The position numbers were made by a program, and so were the translations under genes. The notes under the pieces were generated by a model, which saw only the letters and a list, made by a program, of their open reading frames with translations, was not told the origin of the DNA and did not search any database. From Paraburkholderia bryophila (GTDB lineage: Bacteria > Pseudomonadota > Gammaproteobacteria > Burkholderiales > Burkholderiaceae): a stretch of DNA of 64,000 nt. Positions 28,146 through 37,273 of this stretch are shown piece by piece (position 1 is the first letter of the stretch; each line of letters starts with the position of its first letter). The stretch is from positions 1 through 64,000 of the forward strand of contig NZ_QLTK01000022.1 in assembly GCF_003269035.1 (NCBI RefSeq). Direction: 5' to 3'.

Positions 28146-29312
28146 ATGCCTTTACCCCTGCTAGCCCTTGCCGTTGCCGCCTTTGGAATCGGTACCACCG
28201 AATTCGTGATCATGGGCCTGCTGCCCGACGTGGCACGCGATCTGTCCGTCTCGATTCCGGCCGCCGGCATGCTGGTGTCGGCGTATGCGCTCGGCGTCAC
28301 GATCGGCGCACCGATCGTCGCGATCGCGGTCGCCAACATGCCGCGCAAGAAAGCGTTGATGAGCCTGATCGGCGTGTTCATCGTCGGCAATCTGCTCTGC
28401 GCGATCGCGCCGGGCTACGCGGTGCTGATGGCCGCTCGGATCGTCACGGCGTTCTGCCACGGCGCCTTCTTCGGTATCGGCTCGGTGGTGGCCGCGGGCC
28501 TGGTCGCGCCGAATCGCCGCGCGCAAGCCATCGCGCTGATGTTCACCGGCCTGACGCTCGCCAACGTGCTCGGCGTACCGCTCGGCACCGCGCTCGGCCA
28601 GGCCGTGGGCTGGCGCGCAACCTTCTGGGCGGTGACCGGCATCGGCATCGTCGCGGCGGCCGCGCTCGCCGTCTGCCTGCCGGCAAAAATCGAAATGCAG
28701 AAGGCCAGTCTCATCCACGAATTCAGCGTGTTGAAGAATCCCCAGGTGTTGATGGTGCTCGGCATCAGCGTGCTCGCGTCCGCCAGCCTGTTCTCGACCT
28801 TCACCTACATCACCCCGATTCTCGAAGACGTGACCGGCTTCACGCCGCATGCGGTCACACTGGTGCTGTTGCTGTTCGGCCTCGGTCTGACCGTGGGCAG
28901 CACGCTCGGCGGCAAGCTCGCCGACTGGCGGCTGTTGCCGTCGCTGGTGGCATTCCTGCTGGCGATCGTCGTGATCCTGACGATCTTCGCGGGCACGATG
29001 CACGCGCAGATTCCGGCGATGATCACGATCTTCGTCTGGGGCATTCTGGCCTTCGCGATCGTGCCGCCGCTGCAAATGCTGATCGTGGACCGTGCGAGCC
29101 ATGCGCCGAATCTGGCTTCGACCTTGAATCAAGGCGCGTTCAATCTCGGCAATGCGACAGGCGCCTGGCTCGGCGGCATGGCAATCGGCGCGGGCGCGCC
29201 GCTCACCACGCTGCCATGGGTCGGTGTGGCGACCTCGATCGGCGCGCTGGTGCTGACGCTGTGGTCGGTATCGATCGACCGTCGCGCACAGCGGATGATG
29301 GCCGCGGGGTAA
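28146..29312 (+). CDS. MFS transporter, DHA1 family (AraJ-like)
   Basis: 388 residues, 12 membrane segments with short termini. AAFGIGTTEFVIMGLLPDVARDLSVSIPAAGMLVSAYALGV is the classic start of the AraJ/YdhP/PbuE group of DHA1 porters, which export sugars, purines or drugs. ASTLNQGAFNLGNATGAWLGG in TM11 fits the same group. Single gene followed closely by another MFS gene. Substrate unknown. Confidence 0.87.
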   Translation: MPLPLLALAVAAFGIGTTEFVIMGLLPDVARDLSVSIPAAGMLVSAYALGVTIGAPIVAIAVANMPRKKALMSLIGVFIVGNLLCAIAPGYAVLMAARIVTAFCHGAFFGIGSVVAAGLVAPNRRAQAIALMFTGLTLANVLGVPLGTALGQAVGWRATFWAVTGIGIVAAAALAVCLPAKIEMQKASLIHEFSVLKNPQVLMVLGISVLASASLFSTFTYITPILEDVTGFTPHAVTLVLLLFGLGLTVGSTLGGKLADWRLLPSLVAFLLAIVVILTIFAGTMHAQIPAMITIFVWGILAFAIVPPLQMLIVDRASHAPNLASTLNQGAFNLGNATGAWLGGMAIGAGAPLTTLPWVGVATSIGALVLTLWSVSIDRRAQRMMAAG

Positions 29313-29314
29313 TT

Positions 29315-29340
29315 GCCGTGTTGATTCGCCGTGTTGATTC
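29315..29340 (+). repeat. 13-bp tandem repeat, two copies
   Basis: Two exact copies of GCCGTGTTGATTC (29315-29327, 29328-29340) between two MFS genes, followed by the start of a third (GCCG). Probably a slippage duplication. Confidence 0.7.
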
Positions 29341-29403
29341 GCCGCGCGGCGTGAACCTGCCGATGCGTGCGCACGACCAGCGGCCGTAGTAGCATCTCGG
29401 CCG

Positions 29404-30564
29404 ATGAAAGTCATCTTCACTCGCGATTTCCTCGCGCTCATTCTCAGTGTTGCCGTGGTCGGGCTCGGCAGCGGCGCGACCCTTCCGCTGACCGCGCTCG
29501 CCCTGACGCAAGCCGGCTATGGCACCGACGTGGTCGGCCTGCTGACCGCCGCGCAAGCGGGCGGCGGCCTCGTCGTCGTGCCGTTCGCCGGTTGGGTCGC
29601 GGCGCGCTTCGGTGGCCGCCAGGTGATCGTCGGCGCGGTGCTGGTGGTGGCGATCGCCACCGCGCTGATGCAACTCACCGCAAACCTGTGGCTCTGGGCG
29701 CTATTGCGCGTGCTCTGCGGCGCGGCGCTAATGCTGCTCTTCACGATCGGCGAAGCCTGGGTCAACCAGCTCGCCGACGACGCCACCCGCGGCCGTGTGG
29801 TCGCCATCTATGCGACCAACTTCACGCTATTCCAGATGTCGGGGCCGGTGCTGGTGAGTCAGATCTCGGACCTCATGCATTCGCGCTTCCTGATCTGCGG
29901 CGCGCTCTTTCTACTGGCGCTGCCGATGCTCGCCACCCTCCGCACCACACCGCACGCGGCCGACGACGAACACGCCGCGCACGGCAGCTGGCGCCGCGTA
30001 CTGCCGCAGATGCCGGCGCTGGTGGTCGGCACCGGCTTTTTCGCGTTGTTCGACACGATCGCGTTGTCGCTGCTGCCGCTCTTCGCGATGTCGCACGGCG
30101 TGACGAGCGAGGTCGCGGTGTTGTCCGCCTCGGCTTTGCTGCTCGGCGACACCACGATGCAGTTTCCGATCGGCTGGCTCGCGGACCGGCTGGGCCGCGA
30201 GCGGGTGCATATCGGCTGCGGCGTGATCGTCGTGCTGCTATTGCCGTTGCTGCCGTGGGCAATCAAGTCGCCGTGGCTGTGCTGGCCCTTGCTGTACGTG
30301 CTCGGTGCGGCGGCGGGCGCGATTTACACGCTGTCGCTGGTCGCGTGCGGCGAACGCTTTCGCGGCATCGCGCTGGTGTCGGCGAGTTCGCTGGTGGGCG
30401 CTTCATGGAGCGCGGCCAGTTTCGGCGGGCCGCTGGTGGCGGGTGCATTGATGAAGGGCGTCGGCGACGATGCAATGGTCGGCGTGTTACTCGTGGCAGC
30501 GCTCGCGTTTCTGGCGGCGGTGTGGTGGGAACGGAGGCGGCTGACGGTGCGGGCGGTGGGGTAA
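29404..30564 (+). CDS. MFS transporter
   Basis: 386 residues with 12 predicted membrane segments. GLGSGATLPLTALALTQAGYGTDVVGLLTAAQAGGGLVVVPFAGWVAARFGGRQVIV contains TM1-TM3 and a variant A-motif; a second one is GWLADRLGRERVHIG. The segment LLFTIGEAWVNQLADDATRGRVVAIYATNF recalls the YcaD-like group. It follows the preceding MFS gene by 91 bp in the same direction and may share its promoter. Substrate unknown. Confidence 0.83.
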   Translation: MKVIFTRDFLALILSVAVVGLGSGATLPLTALALTQAGYGTDVVGLLTAAQAGGGLVVVPFAGWVAARFGGRQVIVGAVLVVAIATALMQLTANLWLWALLRVLCGAALMLLFTIGEAWVNQLADDATRGRVVAIYATNFTLFQMSGPVLVSQISDLMHSRFLICGALFLLALPMLATLRTTPHAADDEHAAHGSWRRVLPQMPALVVGTGFFALFDTIALSLLPLFAMSHGVTSEVAVLSASALLLGDTTMQFPIGWLADRLGRERVHIGCGVIVVLLLPLLPWAIKSPWLCWPLLYVLGAAAGAIYTLSLVACGERFRGIALVSASSLVGASWSAASFGGPLVAGALMKGVGDDAMVGVLLVAALAFLAAVWWERRRLTVRAVG

Positions 30565-30690
30565 TCGACCGCGATCTGGCTTTTCTCGCCCTGCATTTCG
30601 ACCACTTTAATTTGGGAAATTTCTCACAACAGAACGACCGTGCATTAAGGCAAACTAATCCATACGTATTCCTATATACATCAATAACGT

Positions 30691-31488
30691 ATGAGAGACT
30701 TCTTAATTGCAACCGGAGATTCCGCGCCGCCACCGGCGGTTCGTTTCGCGCAGAACACCAGCACGCTCGCTTCGACGGAAAATCACACGGCGTCTCAGCC
30801 CGTCTGCGCCGCCGAGTCTGAACAGGCTATCGCGCATCTGATGCGGGCGGCCCTGATGGAGTGCACACCGCCCGATGTAACGCGGATCGTCACCGCACAC
30901 GGCTGTTTCGCGCAGGCATGCCTGCTCGCCCATGAAGACCTGCATGCGTTCTGTTCCAAGGATCCCGCTCAAAAAGGGTCGGCGAGCGCCGTTCTGGTCG
31001 GCTCCACGTCCTTCAAGGCCACCCTCCATTACCGGCTCGCACACGCACTGATCGCCATGGCGGGCATCGGCCCGCACGCGCGCGCGGACATGGAAGCCTA
31101 TGCCTCGCTCGTCGCCAATCGCGGCAAACTGCTGTCCGGCGCGGAAATCCATCCGCGCTGCGCAATCGGCCGGCGGTTCATCCTCGACCACGGCTGGGGA
31201 TCGGTGATCGGCGAGACCAGCGTGATCGGCAACGATTGTTATTTGCTAGGCGGCGTCACGTTGGGCGCCACGGGCATCGCCGGTAATCCGGCGGGCAAGC
31301 GCCACCCCACGCTGGGAGACCGCGTTCAGATCGGGGCATTCGCGCGCCTGTTCGGCGACATTCGGGTCGGCAGCGACGTATTCATCGGCACGCACTGCTG
31401 CGTGACTCACGATATCGCGCCACATTCCGTGGTCACACTCCGTTCCCAGACGCAGGTCGTCCGCAGCGGCGTCTCCGCGCGCGCTTGA
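30691..31488 (+). CDS. Serine O-acetyltransferase-like protein (CysE family)
   Basis: 265 residues. A helical N-terminal half (to about residue 130) is followed by a left-handed beta-helix of hexapeptide repeats. FILDHGWGSVIGETSVIGNDCYLLGGVTLGATG corresponds to the serine acetyltransferase active site (DHGTGVVIGET in CysE), and KRHPTLGDRVQIG follows as usual. It would make O-acetyl-L-serine from serine and acetyl-CoA. First of four co-directional genes ending with a cysteine-synthase-like enzyme; the upstream 120 bases are A/T-rich. The housekeeping CysE is expected elsewhere, so this is probably a specialised copy. Confidence 0.82.
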   Translation: MRDFLIATGDSAPPPAVRFAQNTSTLASTENHTASQPVCAAESEQAIAHLMRAALMECTPPDVTRIVTAHGCFAQACLLAHEDLHAFCSKDPAQKGSASAVLVGSTSFKATLHYRLAHALIAMAGIGPHARADMEAYASLVANRGKLLSGAEIHPRCAIGRRFILDHGWGSVIGETSVIGNDCYLLGGVTLGATGIAGNPAGKRHPTLGDRVQIGAFARLFGDIRVGSDVFIGTHCCVTHDIAPHSVVTLRSQTQVVRSGVSARA

Positions 31489-31519
31489 CAGCATTGCATC
31501 AGACGAGGTCATTCAATCC

Positions 31520-32326
31520 ATGCGTCCATTTTCCAGATCTACCGATAAACTTTATTATTCGGATACCTTTCTATCTGAGATTCACTCGACTGTTTCAAAG
31601 GTCGGCGCCGACTTCGTCGAATTGAGCGCCACCATCGCCTATCCGGAAGGTGGCGGCCAGCAGGCGGACGTCGGTACGTTGACGTTGCCCGATGGCCAGC
31701 TCATCCGCTTTATCCACGTCCGCAAGATGTACGGGCAGCGCGCGAACATTCCCGATTTTCCGGACATTCAGCTAGGCGGCGTGGTGGAACACGTCGTGGA
31801 TCCCGCCGACACGCACCATCTCGCCAACCTGAAACCGGGTGACGAAGTGCGGATCAGCATCGACACGATGCGCCGGGCACGGTTGTCCTTGAGCCACACT
31901 GCGTCGCATCTTCTCTATCTCGGCGTGGGCAGTGTCCGGCCCGACGCCGTGGCGTGGACCTTGGGCTGCCATATCCGCCCCGACGGCGCGCGCTTTGATT
32001 TCGGCGTCGATACCCGCTTCACGGCTCAGGAAATTGACGCGATCGAGCAGATCGCCAACGACTTCGTCGCGCGCGGCAGCACGGTGCGGACCTACGCGCA
32101 TGCCGATCACGGCGACGCCCGCTACTGGCAATGCGAAGACCACACCATGCCTTGCGGCGGAACGCATATCGGCAATACCGCGCCGATCGGGCGCATCGTC
32201 GTTCGCCGCAAAAGCATGGGTGCCGGCAAGGAGCGGCTGTCGTGTCAATTCGACGGTGCGCGCGTCGATATCGCATCGTTCCATACCGACGCCCTCCGCC
32301 ATGTCGCGCCGGAGGCGAAGCCATGA
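31520..32326 (+). CDS. AlaX-like alanyl-tRNA editing domain protein
   Basis: 268 residues of the AlaX/AlaRS-editing fold. Both zinc half-sites are intact: HTASH in RLSLSHTASHLLYLG and CGGTH in TMPCGGTHIGNTAPIG. YPEGGGQQADVGTL is the N-terminal editing-domain motif. There is no AlaRS catalytic domain, so it is a stand-alone trans-editing deacylase, normally removing Ser or Gly from tRNA-Ala. It starts 31 bp after the acetyltransferase gene and overlaps the MFS gene by ATGA. Here it may hydrolyse tRNA charged with an unusual amino acid made by the operon. Confidence 0.85.
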   Translation: MRPFSRSTDKLYYSDTFLSEIHSTVSKVGADFVELSATIAYPEGGGQQADVGTLTLPDGQLIRFIHVRKMYGQRANIPDFPDIQLGGVVEHVVDPADTHHLANLKPGDEVRISIDTMRRARLSLSHTASHLLYLGVGSVRPDAVAWTLGCHIRPDGARFDFGVDTRFTAQEIDAIEQIANDFVARGSTVRTYAHADHGDARYWQCEDHTMPCGGTHIGNTAPIGRIVVRRKSMGAGKERLSCQFDGARVDIASFHTDALRHVAPEAKP

Positions 32327-33552
32327 ACCGCGTGAGCAACGCGCCATCGCCCCATGCAAGTGTTTCGACGAGACTGCCTGGTACGACCTACCTGCTGACG
32401 CTTTGTCAGGCCATCAACCTGACCGCCGCCGTGGTGTCCGTCACTATCGCGGCACTGGTCGGCGGCAAGCTCGCGCCGAGCCAGGCATGGGGCACCGTGC
32501 CTTACGGTTTCCAGTTCGCGGCGGTCGCCATCGCCACGTATCCAGCGGCCAGCTTCATGCATCGACATGGCCGCAAGGCAGGGTTCCTGCTCGGCGCGCT
32601 GTTCCTGATCGCGGCCGGCTGCATGGGCTACCACGCCGTGGTTCGCGCCCGCTTCGCGGAACTGATCGTCGCGCACGGTATGCTCGGCGTGTACGTGGCG
32701 TTCGCCAACTTCTATCGCTTCGCCGCCGTCGACGGCCTCGCGCCGGCGCTGCGGCCTAAGGGCGTATCGCTGGTGGTCGCGGGCGGCATCGTTGCCGCGC
32801 TCAGCGGTCCGCTGCTGTCGATGGGGCTGAAAAACGTAGACGGTTTCGCGCCGTTTTCGCTGTGTTACGCGTCGTTCGTGCTGCTCGGCCTGGCCACCAT
32901 CGCGGCGATCGCGTTCTGGCGGCCGGCTCGACCGCCCATGGCCACGGCACGCGCCGTCCAGGCGGGCGCCGTCACCGCGCGCGCGCCGATCATGGCCGCG
33001 ATCGTTGCCGCCGCGCTGAGCTATCTGCTCATGAACATGCTGATGGTGCAGGCGTCGCTGCTCATGGCGTCGCTCTGCGTGTCCTTCGACACAAGTTCGT
33101 TCGTAATCCAGGGGCATGTCGTCGCCATGTTCGCGCCGTCGTTCGTGACTGGTGCGATTCTGGTTCGCGCCGGCCATCGCAATACGCTGCTCGCCGGTTA
33201 TCTGCTGCTGGCAGGCTCTGCGATGCTGGGCATTTGGGGAGTCGGTCTCTGGCCGGTCGTCGCCGGTCTGATCCTGCTCGGCGTCGGCTGGAACTTCGGC
33301 TACGTGGGCGGCGGCGCGTTGCTGGCCTGTACGCTCACCGACGCAAATCGCTATCGGATGCAAGGTATCAACGATTGCGTGATCGCGATCTGCGCGACCG
33401 TGGGCGCCTTTCTCCCGGCCGTCCTGCAAAGCGCGATCGGTTGGCCGGCCACCAACCTGGTCTGCCTCGTGCTGTGTCTCGCCGCCGCCGGCCTGACCTG
33501 GGTGTGGATGCGCGAAACGCAACCGCGCATTGCGCAGGCGCTTCCATCATGA
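32323..33552 (+). CDS. MFS transporter of the four-gene amino-acid unit
   Basis: 409 residues, about 12 membrane segments. TYLLTLCQAINLTAAVVSVTIAALVGGKLAP opens TM1; FMHRHGRKAGFLLGALF stands in for the A-motif. Start ATG 32323 overlaps the AlaX stop and its own stop overlaps the next start (ATGA at both ends), so all three are translationally coupled. A role in exporting or importing the product or precursor of the adjacent enzymes is likely but inferred. Confidence 0.85.
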   Translation: MNRVSNAPSPHASVSTRLPGTTYLLTLCQAINLTAAVVSVTIAALVGGKLAPSQAWGTVPYGFQFAAVAIATYPAASFMHRHGRKAGFLLGALFLIAAGCMGYHAVVRARFAELIVAHGMLGVYVAFANFYRFAAVDGLAPALRPKGVSLVVAGGIVAALSGPLLSMGLKNVDGFAPFSLCYASFVLLGLATIAAIAFWRPARPPMATARAVQAGAVTARAPIMAAIVAAALSYLLMNMLMVQASLLMASLCVSFDTSSFVIQGHVVAMFAPSFVTGAILVRAGHRNTLLAGYLLLAGSAMLGIWGVGLWPVVAGLILLGVGWNFGYVGGGALLACTLTDANRYRMQGINDCVIAICATVGAFLPAVLQSAIGWPATNLVCLVLCLAAAGLTWVWMRETQPRIAQALPS

Positions 33553-34493
33553 CGCTCGAACCGATTCATCCAACGCCGCTTGCCAACGTCGAGCAGGAAA
33601 CGCCCCATACGGGCAACACCCTGCTGACCCCACTTCGCGAGGTCCAGCCCGGATTGCTGCTCAAATTCGAATGCGATAACCCGGGCGGTAGCCACAAAGT
33701 ACGGGCCGCGCGCTTTATCGTGCGAAATGCGATCGCCAGCGGCGAAATCGTGCCCGGCCGCACCACGGTCATTGAAAAGACCGGCGGCAATTTCGGCTTC
33801 GGGCTGGCCATCGCCTGTCACGCGCACGGAGTACCGGTCCACCTCGCCGTGGGCCTCGGATTCAGCGCGGTCAAACGCCGCTGCCTCGAACTGTTCGGCG
33901 CGCAGCTCATCGGCCTCGATATGCTCGAACGTGGCGCAACGCCGCGCGAGGTGGTGGAATCGCATCTGACTCATCAGGCGGAACACGAGCGCAACTACTT
34001 CTACACGGATCAGTTCCGCAACGCGGGCAGCGTAATCGCGCACGAAATCGAAACCGGGCCGGAGATCGCGGCGCAACTCCAGGCGTGGCCCCACGTTCGC
34101 CAATTGACCTTTGTCGCGTGCGCCGGCACGGGTGCAAGCCTCGTTGGCATTGCCAAAGCGTTGAAGTCAGCGGGCTATCGGGTCCACGTCGTGCTGGTGG
34201 AGCCGCAGGGGTGCGACTCGCGCAACGGCGTCTTTACGGACCACAAGCTCGAAGGCATGTCGGTCGGCGCGGCGCCGCCTTTTCTCGGCTGGGATCTGAT
34301 CGACGAGGTGAGGACCGTGTCGTACGAGCAGGTGCTCAGTACACGCAGAACGTTCGCGTGCACGAGCGGCTTTCTGGTGGGCAATACCACAGCCGCTTGC
34401 CTGAGCGTCGCACATGGGTTGGCGCGCAACGCAACGCGCGAGCATAAGGTCCTTTCGATTCTGTACGATCATGGCCTGTGGTACGTCCGGTAA
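33549..34493 (+). CDS. PLP-dependent beta-synthase-like enzyme (cysteine synthase fold)
   Basis: 314 residues, PLP fold type II. The probable Schiff-base lysine is in DNPGGSHKVRAARFIV, a variant of the NPxGSxKDR motif of O-acetylserine sulfhydrylase with HKVR in place of KDR. EKTGGNFGFGLAIACHAHG matches the substrate loop (PTSGNTGIGLA) and GTGASLVGIAKALK the phosphate-binding loop. Family members replace the acetyl group of O-acetylserine with a nucleophile. Position last in an operon that starts with a serine acetyltransferase homologue supports that. The altered loops argue against ordinary cysteine synthesis. Confidence 0.82.
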   Translation: MTLEPIHPTPLANVEQETPHTGNTLLTPLREVQPGLLLKFECDNPGGSHKVRAARFIVRNAIASGEIVPGRTTVIEKTGGNFGFGLAIACHAHGVPVHLAVGLGFSAVKRRCLELFGAQLIGLDMLERGATPREVVESHLTHQAEHERNYFYTDQFRNAGSVIAHEIETGPEIAAQLQAWPHVRQLTFVACAGTGASLVGIAKALKSAGYRVHVVLVEPQGCDSRNGVFTDHKLEGMSVGAAPPFLGWDLIDEVRTVSYEQVLSTRRTFACTSGFLVGNTTAACLSVAHGLARNATREHKVLSILYDHGLWYVR

Positions 34494-34534
34494 CCGGATC
34501 GCGCCGATTTCCGCTCGGCGGCAAAAGCGGAAAC

Positions 34535-34562
34535 AAAAAAGGTCGGCGCCATTGCGCCGACC
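34535..34562 (-). terminator. Terminator of the homogentisate operon
   Basis: Perfect 9-bp stem GGTCGGCGC (34541-34549) and GCGCCGACC (34554-34562), loop CATT, with an A run at 34535-34540 that becomes a T tract on the minus strand. It lies 24 bp past the fahA stop. Confidence 0.85.
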
Positions 34563-34585
34563 TCGCTTCATCATCGATTCAAAGC

Positions 34586-35896
34586 TTATTGCCGCGCCGG
34601 CAAAATCTGCCCCGCGCACACCCCGAAGCCGACCCGATAACCCTCTCCCTGGCACCAGCCCGCCAACGTCAGTTCGTCGCCGTCTTCGATAAAACTGCGC
34701 GTGCCGCCCTGCTGCAACTCCACCGGCTTCTTGCCGTTCCACGTCAGTTCCAGCAGGCTGCCGAACGAATCCTCGCTCGGCCCGCTGATCGTGCCGGAAC
34801 CCATCAGATCGCCCACCCGCGTGTTGCACCCCGACACCGTGTGATGCGCGAGCTGCTGCGCCATCGTCCAGTACATATGCCTGAAATTGGTCCGCGCGAT
34901 CGTGCTCGCCTGGGTGGCCTGGTGCGGACGCAAGGTCACTTCCAGATGGATGTCGAAAGCGTGCGCGCCGTCGTGACGCAGATAAGCCAGCGGCTGCGGC
35001 TCCTGCACCGGTTGCGCGACGCGGAACGGTTCGAGCGCGTCGAGCGTCACGATCCACGACGAGATCGTGGTCGCGAAGCTCTTCGCGTTGAACGGACCGA
35101 GCGGCACGTATTCCCATTGCTGGATGTCGCGCGCGCTCCAGTCGTTCAGCAGCACCATGCCGAAGATATGCGCCTCGGCATCCGCGCAGGCCACCGGCTC
35201 ACCTAGCGCATTGCCTGCGCCGATCACGAAACCCGTTTCCAGTTCGATATCCAGCTTGCGGCACGCGCCGAACACAGGACGCTCCTGATCCGGCAGCTTC
35301 AGTTGACCCTTGGGCCGACGCACCGGCGTCCCGCTCACCACCACCGACGACGCCCGTCCGTTGTAGCCGATCGGCATTTCCGACCAGTTCGGCAGCAACG
35401 CGTTCTTCGGATCGCGGAACATCGAACCGACATTCGTCGCGTGTTCTTTCGACGAATAAAAATCGGTGTAGCCCGGAATCTGCACCGGCAGATGCAATTG
35501 CGCGTCGGCCTGACGCACCAGCGCCTTCGCACGTAGCGCGCTGTCGTCGCGCAAGGCCGCGCTCTCGCGTGCCAGCAGATCGCTTAATTGGACACGGACA
35601 CTGCGCCATGCGTCGCGTCCGAGTGCGATGAAGTCGTTCAACGTCTCGCGTGCAAACACGTCTGCTTTCGACGATACCTTGAGCAGGCCCGCGGTCTGCA
35701 ACGCGGCCAGATCGACGATCTCGTCGCCGATCGCCACGCCCACGCGCCGCGCCCCGTTCAGCCCGTCACGCGGGTCGCTAAACACGCCGAACGGCAGATT
35801 CTGGATCGAAAAATCGCTGGTCGGGTCGTTGGCCGATTCGATCCAGCTCTTGCGCGACGGATCGAGCGTCGCCTGAAAATCGCTGAACGCGCTCAT
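34586..35896 (-). CDS. fahA: Fumarylacetoacetase
   Basis: 436 residues. It hydrolyses fumarylacetoacetate to fumarate and acetoacetate, the last step of tyrosine/homogentisate breakdown. Visible are the N-terminal SH3-like part (NLPFGVFS), the metal-binding core (YTDFYSSKEHATNVGSMFR, LDIELETGFVIG, NDWSARDIQQWEYVPLGPF, SGTISGPSEDSFGSLLELTW) and a C-terminal DGDELTLAGWC. ATG 35896 overlaps the hmgA stop (ATGA); an upstream extension is open but outside the family alignment. Confidence 0.95.
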   Translation of the reverse strand: MSAFSDFQATLDPSRKSWIESANDPTSDFSIQNLPFGVFSDPRDGLNGARRVGVAIGDEIVDLAALQTAGLLKVSSKADVFARETLNDFIALGRDAWRSVRVQLSDLLARESAALRDDSALRAKALVRQADAQLHLPVQIPGYTDFYSSKEHATNVGSMFRDPKNALLPNWSEMPIGYNGRASSVVVSGTPVRRPKGQLKLPDQERPVFGACRKLDIELETGFVIGAGNALGEPVACADAEAHIFGMVLLNDWSARDIQQWEYVPLGPFNAKSFATTISSWIVTLDALEPFRVAQPVQEPQPLAYLRHDGAHAFDIHLEVTLRPHQATQASTIARTNFRHMYWTMAQQLAHHTVSGCNTRVGDLMGSGTISGPSEDSFGSLLELTWNGKKPVELQQGGTRSFIEDGDELTLAGWCQGEGYRVGFGVCAGQILPARQ

Positions 35897-37239
35897 CGTT
35901 GCTCCGGGTTGAAATGTTTCTTGAGGCCTTGCCAGCACTCGTAGTAATGGGCCTGCAATTGCGCGGTTTCGAGCGCGAAGCGGGTCGGCTTGAGCAGCGT
36001 GCGCGTTTCGAACATGAAGGCCATCGTGTCGCTCACTTTATGCGGTTTGGACGTATCGCTGTGCGAGGCCTTTTCGAACGTGTCCGCGTCCGGGCCATGA
36101 CCCGACATGCAGTTGTGCAGACTGCCGCCGCCGGGCACGAAGCCCTCGGCCTTGGCGTCGTACACGCCATGCACGAGGCCCATGAATTCGCTCGCCACGT
36201 TGCGATGGAACCAGGGCGGGCGGAAGGTATCTTCGGCGGCGAGCCAGCGCGGCGGGAAGATCACGAAGTCGATCGTATCGACGCCCGGCGTGTCGCTTTG
36301 CGATTGCAGCACCAGGAAAATCGACGGGTCCGGATGGTCGAAGCTGATCGAGCCGATCGTGTTGAAGCGGCGCAAATCGTACTTGTACGGCGCGTAGTTG
36401 CCGTGCCATGCCACCACGTCGAGCGGCGAATGGCCGATATCCGCGCGCCACAGATTGCCGTTCAGCTTGGCGACGAGTTCGAAGTCGCCTTCGCGGTCTT
36501 CGTAGGCCGCGTGCGGCGTGAGGAAATCGCGCGGATTCGCGAGACCGTTGGAGCCGATCGGGCCGAGATCCGGCAAGCGCAGCAGCGCGCCGAAGTTCTC
36601 GCAGATATAGCCGCGCGCCGTGCCGTCCGGCAGGCTCACCGCGAAGCGCACGCCGCGCGGAATCACCGCGATCTCGAACGGTTCGATATCGAGCCGGCCC
36701 ATTTCGGTCGCAATGTGCAGACGCCCTTCCTGCGGCACGATCAGCAATTCGCCGTCGGCGCTATAGAAGAAACGGTCCTGCATCGCGCGGTTCGCGGCGT
36801 ACAGATGAATCGCGCAACCGCTCATCGATTCCGCGGCGCCGTTGCCCGCCATCGTCACCCAACCGTCGATGAAATCGGTCGGCTCCGTCGGCATCGGCAA
36901 GGCGTCCCAACGTAATTGATTGGGCGGCGTCGGCGGGACGTCGGCGAAATTGGCGACCAACCGCGCTGGGGGCAGTAGCGTGAACGGCTTGTGCACGGCT
37001 GCCGGCCGGATCCGGTAGGTCCAGGTGCGGCGATTGTGGCCGCGCGGCGCGGTGAACGCGGTGCCCGAAAGCTGCTCGGCGTACAGACCGTAGGCCGCGC
37101 GCTGCGGTGAATTGCGGCCGTCGGGCAACGCGCCCGGCAGCGCCTCGGTGGCGAATTCATTGCCGAAGCCCGACTGATAACCCGGCTCGATCTCGAGCCG
37201 CGAGTGCGCGATATTCGGCTGACGTGTTGCGGTGTCCAT
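35893..37239 (-). CDS. hmgA: Homogentisate 1,2-dioxygenase
   Basis: 448 residues. It opens the ring of homogentisate to maleylacetoacetate using Fe(II) and O2. YQSGFGNEFATEALPGALP is the typical start; iron ligands lie in PPRWL..FRPPWFHRNVASEFMGLVHG and in the SLHNCMSGHGPDADTFEKAS region. ATG 37239 is preceded by GGAGA at good spacing. Translationally coupled to fahA. A maleylacetoacetate isomerase gene is not in this cluster and must be elsewhere. Confidence 0.96.
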   Translation of the reverse strand: MDTATRQPNIAHSRLEIEPGYQSGFGNEFATEALPGALPDGRNSPQRAAYGLYAEQLSGTAFTAPRGHNRRTWTYRIRPAAVHKPFTLLPPARLVANFADVPPTPPNQLRWDALPMPTEPTDFIDGWVTMAGNGAAESMSGCAIHLYAANRAMQDRFFYSADGELLIVPQEGRLHIATEMGRLDIEPFEIAVIPRGVRFAVSLPDGTARGYICENFGALLRLPDLGPIGSNGLANPRDFLTPHAAYEDREGDFELVAKLNGNLWRADIGHSPLDVVAWHGNYAPYKYDLRRFNTIGSISFDHPDPSIFLVLQSQSDTPGVDTIDFVIFPPRWLAAEDTFRPPWFHRNVASEFMGLVHGVYDAKAEGFVPGGGSLHNCMSGHGPDADTFEKASHSDTSKPHKVSDTMAFMFETRTLLKPTRFALETAQLQAHYYECWQGLKKHFNPEQR

Positions 37240-37273
37240 GCAAGGTTCTCCGTTGATACTCGTTCGTTTCATC

